This document shows positions 1 through 7,881 of a stretch of DNA of 64,000 nucleotides, one piece after another. Below the pieces are notes generated by a model. The model was not told the DNA's origin. It searched no databases and saw only the letters and a program-made list of their open reading frames with translations. The stretch comes from CAYRGC01 sp964601225 (GTDB lineage: Bacteria; Patescibacteriota; Gracilibacteria; Peribacterales; Peribacteraceae): positions 1-64,000 of the forward strand of contig CAZRMM010000004.1 in assembly GCA_964601225.1 (NCBI GenBank), given 5' to 3'. The position numbers and the translations under genes are program-made. The stretch's first letter is position 1; each line of letters begins with the position of its first letter.

Positions 1-70
1 TCATGCGGTCGGACAAGGTGGACTTGCCGTGATCGATGTGCGCGATGATGCAGAAGTTACGGATGTTCAT
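1..70 (-). CDS. lepA: Elongation factor 4 (LepA), N-terminal fragment cut by window edge
   Basis: The first 23 codons of a ribosomal back-translocase GTPase are visible. The translation from position 70 reads MNIRNFCIIAHIDHG followed by KSTLSDRM. This contains the G1 P-loop (AHIDHGKST) in the form typical of LepA, including the NIRNF start. LepA binds the ribosome and acts on stalled or mis-translocated complexes. It lies 55 bp downstream of pdxT on the same strand. The rest is outside the window, so completeness cannot be judged. Other translational GTPases (EF-G, TypA) share the P-loop, but MNIRNFCIIAHIDHG fits LepA best. Confidence 0.85.
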   Translation of the reverse strand, partial: MNIRNFCIIAHIDHGKSTLSDRM

Positions 71-125
71 GGATCGGCGCGAGCATACCGAAGAATCGGG
101 CTTCCGTCTCCCCCTTCGACGGCCT

Positions 126-695
126 TCAGCGGGCGAGAAATAGTCGGTGGATCGCCGTTTCCCCCCTTGCTTCCGGGTGAAAGGTGCCTGCAAAGATCCT
201 GCCCGAGCGGACGAGGACGGGGTTCCCGTCGTGTGAGGCCAGGACCTCGACGGACTTGCCCGCTCTGGCGATCTTCGGCGCGCGGATGAAGGCGGCACTG
301 ACGCGGCCGGCAATCCCCTTTACCGCGAGTTGCGCCTCGAAACTGTTGGCTTGGGTGCCATAGGCGTTGCGGTCGATTTCGACATCGATGAGTCCGAGGG
401 GCGAAGGATTGTTTTTCCCTCGGATTTTCCGTGCGAGCAGGATCGCTCCCGCACACGTGCCGAAGATCGCGAGTGTGCCTTCCTTGACGCGCGCCCGGAT
501 CTCCTTGTCCATTCCCCAGAGCGCGAGGAAGCGGCCCATCACGGTGCTTTCCCCGCCCGGGATGATCAGATGCGTCGCGTCCCGAATGTCGTCGACTGTC
601 CGGATCTGCCTGTGCCGTTGTCCGAGTTTGTCCAAGACCGCCTCGTGCTCGGCGACATCGCCCTGAAACGCGAGGATGCCGACCAGCATCGTCAT
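126..695 (-). CDS. pdxT: Pyridoxal 5'-phosphate synthase glutaminase subunit PdxT
   Basis: Glutaminase subunit of the ribose-5-phosphate-dependent PLP synthase: it releases ammonia from glutamine and passes it to PdxS. The 189-aa length is normal. Class I amidotransferase landmarks are present: PGGES near residue 47, the nucleophile Cys in IFGTCAGAILLA near residue 80, and the FHPE His/Glu pair near residue 172. The start ATG at 695 overlaps the stop of the 62-aa ORF by ATGA, which suggests translational coupling in a pdxS-ORF-pdxT operon. A second Met (residue 3) is an alternative start. Confidence 0.95.
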   Translation of the reverse strand: MTMLVGILAFQGDVAEHEAVLDKLGQRHRQIRTVDDIRDATHLIIPGGESTVMGRFLALWGMDKEIRARVKEGTLAIFGTCAGAILLARKIRGKNNPSPLGLIDVEIDRNAYGTQANSFEAQLAVKGIAGRVSAAFIRAPKIARAGKSVEVLASHDGNPVLVRSGRIFAGTFHPEARGETAIHRLFLAR

Positions 696-880
696 CGGGA
701 GGAATCCTCGGGACGGCGCTGCGGGATGTGCGTGATGATCATGTCACCGATCCGCAGGTTCATCACCTTGCCGTTCTTGATGAACGCCGCGGCGAGCGAG
801 ACCTCGATGTCGCCGTCGTGCGATTCGATCCTGAAGGACGGATCGGTCGGGTGCGCGTCGGTGGGAAAGGAAAAGGTCAT
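692..880 (-). CDS. 62-aa protein of unknown function inside the pdxST operon
   Basis: A short ORF sits between pdxS (12 bp upstream) and pdxT (4-bp overlap), in the same direction. The product is soluble, without signal peptide or membrane segment, and has a plausible small beta-sheet pattern (DIEVSLAAAFIKNGKVMNLRIGDMIITHI). I do not recognise a family. The tight packing and coupling to pdxT argue that it is translated. A role linked to PLP synthase is only inferred from position. Confidence 0.6.
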   Translation of the reverse strand: MTFSFPTDAHPTDPSFRIESHDGDIEVSLAAAFIKNGKVMNLRIGDMIITHIPQRRPEDSSR

Positions 881-892
881 GGCGGAAGGGGG

Positions 893-1756
893 TTACCAGC
901 CTCTGCTCTGCATTTTCAGGGGCAGGGCGTCGATTTCGATGCCGGGCATGGCTTTTGGCAGTCCCGTGGAAATCTCGGCGAGCTTCTTCGGGTCTTTGTA
1001 GTGGATGACGGCCTGGACGATCGCCTCCGCCGTCTTCTTCGGATTCTCGGACTTGAAAATGCCCGATCCCACGAAGACGCCTTCCGCGCCGAGTTCCATA
1101 AGGAACGCGGCGTCAGCAGGCGTGGCGACGCCGCCAGCGACGAACGTCACGACGGGCAGGCGTTGGTTCGTCCTCACTTTCTTGAGGAGCGCCATCGGCA
1201 CGCGCTGCTCCTTGCACCACTTTTGCATGGCTGCAGGGGAAAGCTTCTTCAGGTCCGCGATCTCCCGCCGGATCAGCTTGAGGTGGCGCACCGCCTCGAT
1301 GACGTTGCCGGTGCCGGCCTCGCCCTTCGTGCGGATCATCGCTGCCCCCTCGTCGATGCGCCGGAGAGCCTCGCCGAGGTTTGTGGCTCCGCAGACGAAC
1401 GGCACCGAGAACGCCGTCTTGTCGACGTGCGAGAAGGGATCCGCGGGCGTGAGTACCTCGGACTCGTCGATGAAGTCGATGCCGAGAGCCTCGAGGATGC
1501 GCGCTTCCGCGACGTGACCGATGCGTACTTTGGCCATGACGGGGATGCTCACCGCCTTCTGGATTCCGGTGATGAGAGCGGGATCGCTCATCCGCGCCAC
1601 GCCTCCTTCCTTGCGGATGTCGGAGGGCACGCGTTCGAGGGCCATTACCGACGCGGCGCCGGCGGCCTCCGCGATCTTGGCTTGTGCCGGGGTGACCACG
1701 TCCATGATGACGCCGCCTTTGAGCATGCGCGCGAGATCATCGCCGAGGACATTCAT
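893..1756 (-). CDS. pdxS: Pyridoxal 5'-phosphate synthase lyase subunit PdxS
   Basis: (beta/alpha)8-barrel subunit that builds PLP from ribose 5-phosphate, glyceraldehyde 3-phosphate and ammonia. The 287-aa protein carries the active-site Asp in GGVIMDVV, the first Schiff-base Lys in VMAKVRIGH and the second in IRTKGEAGTGN, with the conserved GVFVGSGIFKS phosphate-binding loop near residue 230. The ATG at 1756 is chosen; an in-frame TTG at 1768 would add four residues. A -10-like TATCGT box lies about 16-20 nt upstream. Sugar substrates could come from the pentose-phosphate enzymes encoded elsewhere in the window. Confidence 0.96.
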   Translation of the reverse strand: MNVLGDDLARMLKGGVIMDVVTPAQAKIAEAAGAASVMALERVPSDIRKEGGVARMSDPALITGIQKAVSIPVMAKVRIGHVAEARILEALGIDFIDESEVLTPADPFSHVDKTAFSVPFVCGATNLGEALRRIDEGAAMIRTKGEAGTGNVIEAVRHLKLIRREIADLKKLSPAAMQKWCKEQRVPMALLKKVRTNQRLPVVTFVAGGVATPADAAFLMELGAEGVFVGSGIFKSENPKKTAEAIVQAVIHYKDPKKLAEISTGLPKAMPGIEIDALPLKMQSRGW

Positions 1757-1899
1757 TGTCTTCGTCAATCAACGAGACGATACCGAAAATCAGGGCTCTG
1801 TACAGCGCTTTTGCCGAAAAAGTGCACATTCGAATTTGTCCCCTGCCGCGCTCGATGGGGGTACTCCTCGACGGCTTTTTCGCTACAATTCACGCATCC

Positions 1900-3351
1900 A
1901 TGTCTTCCCGAAAGATCGCGTCATCCGCCCTCTGGCAAATCGCAAGTCAGGCCGCAATGGCAGTCTTAAGCATTCTTGCAGCAAAGTTCGTCGCTATCGG
2001 ACTGAGCAAGGAGCTTGCGGGGTACTACAACTCGGCGTACGGATACCTCCAGATCTTCGCGATTCTGGCCGATTTCGGGCTGTATGCCGTTGCCGTTCGC
2101 GAGGTGAGTAAGGCCGAAGATAAAGGCGGCGTCCTTGGAACGATCCTGGTTCTTCGTGTCGCGATCACCGTTCTCGCACTCGGCACGGCGGTGATTTCGG
2201 TATTTTTGGTTCCTGCGTGGCATGGAACTCCTTTCCCGCGTTCCGTTGCGATCGCTTCATTCGTCCCCTTTTTCACCCTACTCGCAGGAGTTCTTCGTGC
2301 TGCGTTTCAGGTGACATACAAAATGCACTTCGTCTTCGTGGCGGAAGTACTCCAGCGCATTTTTACCACGATCGGCATGGCGGTCTTCATTCTGATGGGC
2401 GTCCGTCTCACCTCCGACGTGCAGGTTGAGGAAGCGTTTCTCTGGCTCGGAGCCGCGGGAGCAGCCGTTCTTTTCCTTGTTTCTTTCCTCTACGCCGAGC
2501 GGCTTATCCGCATCCGTCCCCGCTTTGATTGGGCGCTCATGAAGGAGATGCTGACTCTCGCGGCGCCTTTCGGACTCGCGTATCTGTTCATCACGCTTTA
2601 CCGGCAACTCGATGTAGTCTTCATTGCGGTACTCCGTCCGGATTTCGCTGTACAGAATGCGGCGTACGGATTCGCCGGACGCGTGGAGGATATGGCGTTC
2701 CTCATTCCGACGTTCCTGCTCAACTCCGCGCTGCCCGTGCTCACGGAGCGGATCGGACGCAAGGAGGACGTCAGTCGGCTCCTCGGCAAGACGCTCTTTA
2801 CACTCCTTATGACTGGATCCGTGTTCCTACTTTTTGCGTTCTTCTGGGCGCGACCCCTCACGCTGCTGTTCGCGACGTCACATTATCTCAGCACCGCGGC
2901 TGAACCCGGTACCGATACCGCCTTCCGCCTCATGAGCTTGCCGATGTTTCTGAACGGCATCGTGCTCTTTTGCTTCTATGTGTCTCTGGCACTGCACTCG
3001 TGGAAGCGCCTGCTCGCGAACTTTGGCGTCGCGGTCGCGTTTACGGTCGGCTTGAACCTGTGGTGGACGGGCGCGTACGGGTTCGTGGGCGCCGCATGGG
3101 CGCTTACGATCGTACACGTACTGCTCGTGGCGGCGTTATTGCCCCAGACGCTCGCGCAGGTGAAAGTTTGCCTCGGTCTCCGTGCCGTCACGCAGTGGCT
3201 CCTCTTCTCCTTCGTGATTGCGACACTCCTCTTCCTCAGCGCGCCATATCTCGTGACGGGCAAGCTCGTCTTCGCCGCCGGATGCGCGTCGCTGCCGGTC
3301 CTCGGTTTCCTCGCCTACGCCGTCGGGGCGCATCGGACGCTCAAAACCTAA
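1900..3351 (+). CDS. Polysaccharide flippase-like MOP/MATE family membrane protein
   Basis: A 483-aa integral membrane protein with about 12-14 hydrophobic helices, typical in length for Wzx-type lipid-linked oligosaccharide flippases. The N-terminal segment (SALWQIASQAAMAVLSILAA), followed by a Gly/Tyr-rich loop and a pattern of paired helices, fits the polysaccharide-biosynthesis branch of the MOP superfamily. The ATG at 1900 is preferred because a TACAAT box lies 10 nt upstream and the predicted first helix starts right after it; a longer reading would overlap pdxS. It ends with a 4-bp convergent overlap with the next gene. The substrate is unknown. Confidence 0.8.
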   Translation: MSSRKIASSALWQIASQAAMAVLSILAAKFVAIGLSKELAGYYNSAYGYLQIFAILADFGLYAVAVREVSKAEDKGGVLGTILVLRVAITVLALGTAVISVFLVPAWHGTPFPRSVAIASFVPFFTLLAGVLRAAFQVTYKMHFVFVAEVLQRIFTTIGMAVFILMGVRLTSDVQVEEAFLWLGAAGAAVLFLVSFLYAERLIRIRPRFDWALMKEMLTLAAPFGLAYLFITLYRQLDVVFIAVLRPDFAVQNAAYGFAGRVEDMAFLIPTFLLNSALPVLTERIGRKEDVSRLLGKTLFTLLMTGSVFLLFAFFWARPLTLLFATSHYLSTAAEPGTDTAFRLMSLPMFLNGIVLFCFYVSLALHSWKRLLANFGVAVAFTVGLNLWWTGAYGFVGAAWALTIVHVLLVAALLPQTLAQVKVCLGLRAVTQWLLFSFVIATLLFLSAPYLVTGKLVFAAGCASLPVLGFLAYAVGAHRTLKT

Positions 3352-4301
3352 CGGCGGCTCGCGGAGCGCGCCAGGAAGATGATCTCGCCGCGGATCTGCG
3401 ACTCGAGGTCGAACGTCGTTCGCGTGCGCGTGAAGAACGCGTAGCCGTCGCCCGGCGAGTGCACGCGCTTGCGCGGCCCCTCTGCGAGAAGCTGGCCTTT
3501 GCGGACTTTTTCGAAGTTGTGAAACACTTTCGTCGCGCGATAACGGATGCTCGGGAAGCGTAGGGCCCAAAAGATCTCGTAGATCTTCTGGCGATGACGT
3601 TTCTCCGGGAAAAGGAAGTCCATCGCCGTCCGTCGTGCAATCTCGCAGCCGCGCTTGGTATGGAGGACCCCGCTCTCAGTCTCGATGACGGGGATGTTTC
3701 GACCCAGTCCCCCGTAAAAGAAGCTGATCGGGACGCCGCGCTGGATCTTTACCACGTTGCGTACGCGAACCGGGACGGAGATCGCCGTCGTCATCCGGTC
3801 GAGTGCGCGACGAGGTCCCTTGATATCGAGAACCATGCCCCCGCCACGCTTCGGGAGCGCGTGGATGTCGAGGGCCGTCGTCGCTTCCTTGTACCACGGA
3901 TAGAGCTCGTGGAGCCGTCGCATCTCGTACGCGTCGTCGTCGCGCGAGAGGGCGTTTCGGGGCAGGCGGTTCATGTTCGTGTCGCACCAGTACCATCCGC
4001 CGTCGAAAGGATGCTTCTTCCCGGCAAAGTAGTTCTCCGCAGCGCGGAGATTGTTCACAACGAGCAGCACGTCGCCGTCGAGTCGCTCGGCGATCTCGTC
4101 TTGGTGATTGATGAGGTAGCGGAATGCCTCGAGTCCGTTCGTCTCGCAGCCGTGCGTGAGCGCTGTGATGAGACGGACCGGGCAGTCGCCATGGTGCTCC
4201 TTCGTGCAGCAGATGCGGTAGATGCCCTTTACTCCCCTCTCGTCGCTCCGCCTCATGAACTCGAAGGTCTCGCGCAGTGTTGTGAGCCCCCGGATCGGCA
4301 T
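3348..4301 (-). CDS. Succinylglutamate desuccinylase/aspartoacylase-family zinc hydrolase
   Basis: A 317-aa protein of the AstE/AspA branch of M14-like zinc carboxypeptidases. Visible landmarks: the first zinc ligands in ALTHGCETNG (His and Glu; the family usually has HGNE, here HGCE), an Asn-Arg substrate pair in CDTNMNRLPRN, the third ligand in DIHALPKRGGG, and a late acidic residue in VIETESG that fits the catalytic Glu. The family removes acyl groups from amino acids or trims small peptides. The start is placed at ATG 4301, just downstream of tRNA-Pro; further upstream the frame runs through the tRNA and is not coding. The substrate is unknown. Confidence 0.75.
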   Translation of the reverse strand: MPIRGLTTLRETFEFMRRSDERGVKGIYRICCTKEHHGDCPVRLITALTHGCETNGLEAFRYLINHQDEIAERLDGDVLLVVNNLRAAENYFAGKKHPFDGGWYWCDTNMNRLPRNALSRDDDAYEMRRLHELYPWYKEATTALDIHALPKRGGGMVLDIKGPRRALDRMTTAISVPVRVRNVVKIQRGVPISFFYGGLGRNIPVIETESGVLHTKRGCEIARRTAMDFLFPEKRHRQKIYEIFWALRFPSIRYRATKVFHNFEKVRKGQLLAEGPRKRVHSPGDGYAFFTRTRTTFDLESQIRGEIIFLARSASRR

Positions 4302-4318
4302 GTCGTCATGGAAAATGA

Positions 4319-4396
4319 TGGTCGGGACGACAGGGCTCGAACCTGCGACCTCCTGGTCCCAAACCAGGCGCTCTAAGCCAACTGAGCTACGTCCCG
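4319..4396 (-). tRNA. tRNA-Pro(TGG)
   Basis: Cloverleaf readable on the minus strand: acceptor CGGGACG pairs with CGTCCCG, D-arm GCTCAGTTGGCTTAGAGC, anticodon stem CCTGG/CCAGG with loop TTTGGGA (anticodon TGG), T-arm with GGTTCGAGCC. Discriminator A is followed by an encoded CCA (4319-4321). It lies directly upstream of the aspartoacylase-like gene, 18 bp from its start. Confidence 0.97.
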
Positions 4397-4574
4397 AGAA
4401 GCGAAGTATACGGTACGGAAATCGCCTCGCCGAGCAATGGTATCCACCCTTTCGGGAGATTGACAGTCGTTTTCTCACAAGGAGAATCGCAAACACGCTC
4501 AAAGCGGCGTCGCGACGAAAGAATTCTTCCGGTTTCCTGGAGGGCGCGATCTCGACCTGTACACTCTGCTTCTC

Positions 4575-6701
4575 ATGTACTGCACCGTCGTCACCCAGTC
4601 GCGTTCGATCGGTATCGGCGAAGGACTCACCTATTCCTGCGATGCGTCCGTGCGTCCGGGACATCTCGTTTCGGTTCCCCTTCGAAATGCCATTACGACA
4701 GGGATCGTTCTTTCCGTTTCGGATGCTCTACCCGACGGGGTCGCCGACGTGAAGCACGTTCATTCGATTCTGTTGCCGGAACCGTTGCTCCCTTCGTCGC
4801 TCATAAGTGCCGCTTTATGGGTGGCACGCGAAAACTGTTCCTCCCTTCGGTATGCGCTCGGCTTGTGGCTCCCAACGCTTGAATGGGAAAAGCTTCTCCC
4901 CGCGCCTATCGCGGGCTATCGGCTTTGTCACGGTTCTCCGGCGATACGCGGTGACAAAAAAACGGAAGTCGTGAGTTTTCTTCGTTCCCGCGATTGGGTG
5001 TCTGAAAGAGAAATTCTCGATCATACATCCGCAAGCAAGGCGGTTCTCAGAACGATGACTGCGTCGAAAATTCTTCTGCCGGAGCGGCGTCGACCGGAGT
5101 TTCCGGGACGGATGCCCGATCCCCCGGCGGTCAGTCCCCCGGAATTAACGACGGAACAAAGCAAAGCGTTTCAGGTACTGCGAACGGCCACGTTGCCGTC
5201 GCTGCTTTTTGGCGTCACGGGGAGCGGAAAAACGGAAGTCTACGAATCACTCATAGCCGATGTCGTTGCCGGCGGCGGCCAAGCCGTCGTTCTCGTGCCG
5301 GAAATTCTCCTGAGCGAGACGATTGTTCATCGTTTTGCAGCAGTGATTCCGCCCGAGCGCATTTCCGTCGTGCACAGCAAGCTGACGCCGGCGCAGCGCC
5401 GGAAAGAATGGGTGCGTGCCCGAACGGGCGAGGCGGTGCTCATTCTCGGATCCAGAAGCGCGCTATTTTCGCCCTGCAGAAATCTGAGACTCATCGTGAT
5501 CGACGAGGAACACGAGTGGACGTACAAGAACGAACGGATGCCTCGTTACCATGCCCGTACGGTAGCCGAGCATATCAGCCGTTCCACCGGGGCAATGCTT
5601 GTCCTCGGCAGCGCGACTCCTTCCGTCGAGACGTGGAAGGCTGCGACAGAGTCTCGATATGCGATGGCGCGTCTGCCGCACCGTTACGGTTCCTGGCCGC
5701 TTCCGTCCGTACGCGTCGTTGATCTGGCGGAAACGGAGTTTGGCAATCATTATCCTTTCTCCCCTCCCCTCGTCGAGGCGGTGAATGACCGATTGTCGAG
5801 AAACGAACAGTCTGTCTTGTTTCTCAATCGTAGAGGGTCGGCGAGTGCGCTTCTCTGCCTCGATTGTCGGCGACGGGTCGTTTCACCGGAAACGCAGTTG
5901 CCGTTTACCGTTCACGTCGGGCCACACGGAAGACCATATCTGCTTGATCATGCGACTGGATTGCGGGCCGAGGTTCCCGCGCAATGTCCGCACTGTTCCA
6001 GTGTACGTCTTCATGCCGTCGGTGCAGGAACTCAGAAAATCGAGTCTCAACTCCGAGTTCTTTTTCCGAAGGCTCGGGTTCTTCGTGCCGACAGCGATAC
6101 ACTCGAGAGCCCTTCGCAGATGCGCGATTTGCTTTCATCAATGGAGCGCGGCGCCGCGGACATCCTGGTCGGTACCCAGACGGTTGCCCTGGGATTGGAT
6201 CTTCCTCGCGTGACGCTCGCCGGCGTTCTCGTGGCCGACGTTGGACTTTCCTTGCCCCACTTCCGCGCTTCGGAAAGAGTCTTTCAGCTCTTAACCCAGC
6301 TTTCAGGGCGCAGCGGGCGCCGCAGTCCGGGGGAAGTGATTATTCAGACGTATCGTCCCGAGTCGCTCGAGGTGACGGCTGCGGCGTCGCACGATGCGGA
6401 GAGATTTCTGGAGCGAGAGCTTTCCATGAGAAGGGCAATGGGATATCCGCCGTTTTCTCGCATGGTTCGCCTTGTCGTACGGGGGCCGACCGCATCGCAG
6501 CGTGCACGACAGTTGCACGCGCAGCTTTTGGCTAAAAACGTCAACAAAGACAAGCCGGCACGCATTTCCGTCGCGCCGACGTTTGCCGGAGGAGGCAAGG
6601 AGTGGCATTTGCTCATTCGCGGTGACAATCCGCTGGATCTTCTGTCTGGAGTCGCATTGGAAGACGTCGCTGTCGACGTGGATCCGCTTGAGACGCTCTG
6701 A
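4575..6701 (+). CDS. priA: Primosomal replication restart helicase PriA, with reduced zinc-binding region
   Basis: 3'-5' helicase that reloads the replisome at stalled forks. In the 708-aa protein the N-terminal DNA-binding domain is followed by Walker A GVTGSGKT at residues 213-220, DEEH at about 310-313, GSATPS, and the C-terminal motif block GTQTVALGLDLPRVTLAG and LLTQLSGRSGRR. The region between helicase lobes keeps only two CxxC pairs (CLDC and CPHC) where PriA normally has four pairs; the two central pairs are replaced by a His-containing stretch. One zinc site, at most, should form. A TACACT box ends 9 nt before the ATG. The gene stands alone between tRNA-Pro and the aquaporin. Confidence 0.93.
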   Translation: MYCTVVTQSRSIGIGEGLTYSCDASVRPGHLVSVPLRNAITTGIVLSVSDALPDGVADVKHVHSILLPEPLLPSSLISAALWVARENCSSLRYALGLWLPTLEWEKLLPAPIAGYRLCHGSPAIRGDKKTEVVSFLRSRDWVSEREILDHTSASKAVLRTMTASKILLPERRRPEFPGRMPDPPAVSPPELTTEQSKAFQVLRTATLPSLLFGVTGSGKTEVYESLIADVVAGGGQAVVLVPEILLSETIVHRFAAVIPPERISVVHSKLTPAQRRKEWVRARTGEAVLILGSRSALFSPCRNLRLIVIDEEHEWTYKNERMPRYHARTVAEHISRSTGAMLVLGSATPSVETWKAATESRYAMARLPHRYGSWPLPSVRVVDLAETEFGNHYPFSPPLVEAVNDRLSRNEQSVLFLNRRGSASALLCLDCRRRVVSPETQLPFTVHVGPHGRPYLLDHATGLRAEVPAQCPHCSSVRLHAVGAGTQKIESQLRVLFPKARVLRADSDTLESPSQMRDLLSSMERGAADILVGTQTVALGLDLPRVTLAGVLVADVGLSLPHFRASERVFQLLTQLSGRSGRRSPGEVIIQTYRPESLEVTAAASHDAERFLERELSMRRAMGYPPFSRMVRLVVRGPTASQRARQLHAQLLAKNVNKDKPARISVAPTFAGGGKEWHLLIRGDNPLDLLSGVALEDVAVDVDPLETL

Positions 6702-6796
6702 CCTCCGTCGCGATTCTGCGTACTTTCTTCGAGCCCGCAAGTGATCTCGCGTCTGTACGGACGTACCGTAAGGGTGCTTCCTTTCCGATTTTGTCT

Positions 6797-7408
6797 ATGA
6801 ATAAGCGCGTCTTTGTCGCAGAGCTCATCGGCACATTCGCACTCGCCTTCGCGGTTCGTCTTTCGATCATTCACACGCTTCCCGTGGCAATCACTCCGAT
6901 CGTCGCCGCCCTTGTCGTGGGACTCTTTGTCTACACCATCGGTCCTGTGTCGGGCTGTCATATCAACCCCGCTGTGACCATCGGATTGTTGTCCGTACGA
7001 AAACTTCGCCTTTCCCACGCTCTCTATTATGTCCTTGCCCAGCTTCTCGGCAGCTGCGGCGCCCTCCTTCTTACTTCCGCACTCACGGGAGTTCCGCTTT
7101 CCGTCGGCGTAGAACAACCTCTTCTGACGATCGCTTTCGCCGAAGCATTGGGTACGGCCTTCCTGGCGTTCGGCATTGCCTCCGTCGTCGAAGGAAAAAC
7201 GCCGGCTCCCGCCGCAGGCATCGTGATCGGCGGTTCTCTGCTGCTGGGAATACTGGTTGCGTCGCCGTTTAGCGTCGGGATTTTAAATCCCGCCGTCGCT
7301 CTTGCTTTGCTTGCCGATGAGCTCTTTCTTTACGCGGTTGCACCGATTGTCGGTTCCATTGCCGGTTTTTGGGCTTACCGTTTTATCGCGCACGGCAAGA
7401 AGCACTGA
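6797..7408 (+). CDS. Aquaporin/MIP-family channel lacking the usual filter arginine
   Basis: A 203-aa six-helix channel protein. It has both hallmark half-helix motifs: SGCHINPAVT near residue 55 and VGILNPAVAL near residue 158. In most water and glycerol channels the second NPA is followed by Arg, part of the selectivity filter; here the residue is Val (NPAVA), so the permeant is uncertain. The AELIGTF start of helix 1 is typical. ATG 6797 is chosen over an in-frame TTG 6 bp upstream. Neighbours (priA, a SpoU methylase) give no clue to substrate. Confidence 0.85.
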   Translation: MNKRVFVAELIGTFALAFAVRLSIIHTLPVAITPIVAALVVGLFVYTIGPVSGCHINPAVTIGLLSVRKLRLSHALYYVLAQLLGSCGALLLTSALTGVPLSVGVEQPLLTIAFAEALGTAFLAFGIASVVEGKTPAPAAGIVIGGSLLLGILVASPFSVGILNPAVALALLADELFLYAVAPIVGSIAGFWAYRFIAHGKKH

Positions 7409-7415
7409 GTGAGTA

Positions 7416-7880
7416 TCAAGAAAATCTGAGACGGTGCAGGGCGATTCCGGCCGCTACCGCAACATTCAAGGATTCCTTCTTTCCGAGCATGGGTATTTTC
7501 AATACGACATCGGATTTTTCCATGATCGCGGTCGGGACGCCCTCCAGTTCATTTCCAACGACGAGGCACACTTTCGAATTTTCCGGGACATAGTCGGCGA
7601 TGTCCGTGGCCGATTCTGTGAGTTCTAAGGCAATCATCGACCAGCCGTCGTTACGAAGCGTATCGATCACGGGGATGGGATCGGATGCGTGTTCCCACTC
7701 GACGAACTGATCGGCTCCTATAGCGGTTTTTGCGATTTCTTTTCTCGGGGGATGGCCCGTGTATCCGGTCAGGTGCAGCCGCTCAACGCCGAAGGCATCG
7801 CATGTACGGAAAAACGAACCGACATTCCACAGCGACCGAACGTTGTACGCAAGAAGCCTCAGTTTCCTGGATGAGCCCAT
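7416..7880 (-). CDS. TrmH/SpoU-family RNA 2'-O-methyltransferase
   Basis: A 154-aa SPOUT methyltransferase without an N-terminal RNA-binding domain. Motif 1 is in NVRSLWNVGSFFRTCDAFG, motif 2 in LVVGNELEGV, and motif 3 in KIPMLGKKESLNVAVAAGIALH, which form the knotted SAM site. It probably methylates a ribose in tRNA or rRNA; which one cannot be told. The ATG at 7880 begins one base after the TGA of purQ (7882-7884), so it probably forms an operon with purQ. An in-frame ATG at 7898 inside purQ is an alternative start. Confidence 0.85.
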   Translation of the reverse strand: MGSSRKLRLLAYNVRSLWNVGSFFRTCDAFGVERLHLTGYTGHPPRKEIAKTAIGADQFVEWEHASDPIPVIDTLRNDGWSMIALELTESATDIADYVPENSKVCLVVGNELEGVPTAIMEKSDVVLKIPMLGKKESLNVAVAAGIALHRLRFS

Positions 7881-7881
7881 G

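Noticed and set aside
4302..4664. N-terminal extension of the aspartoacylase-like protein
   Set aside because: Runs through tRNA-Pro and the priA start region; the hydrolase domain begins just after 4301.
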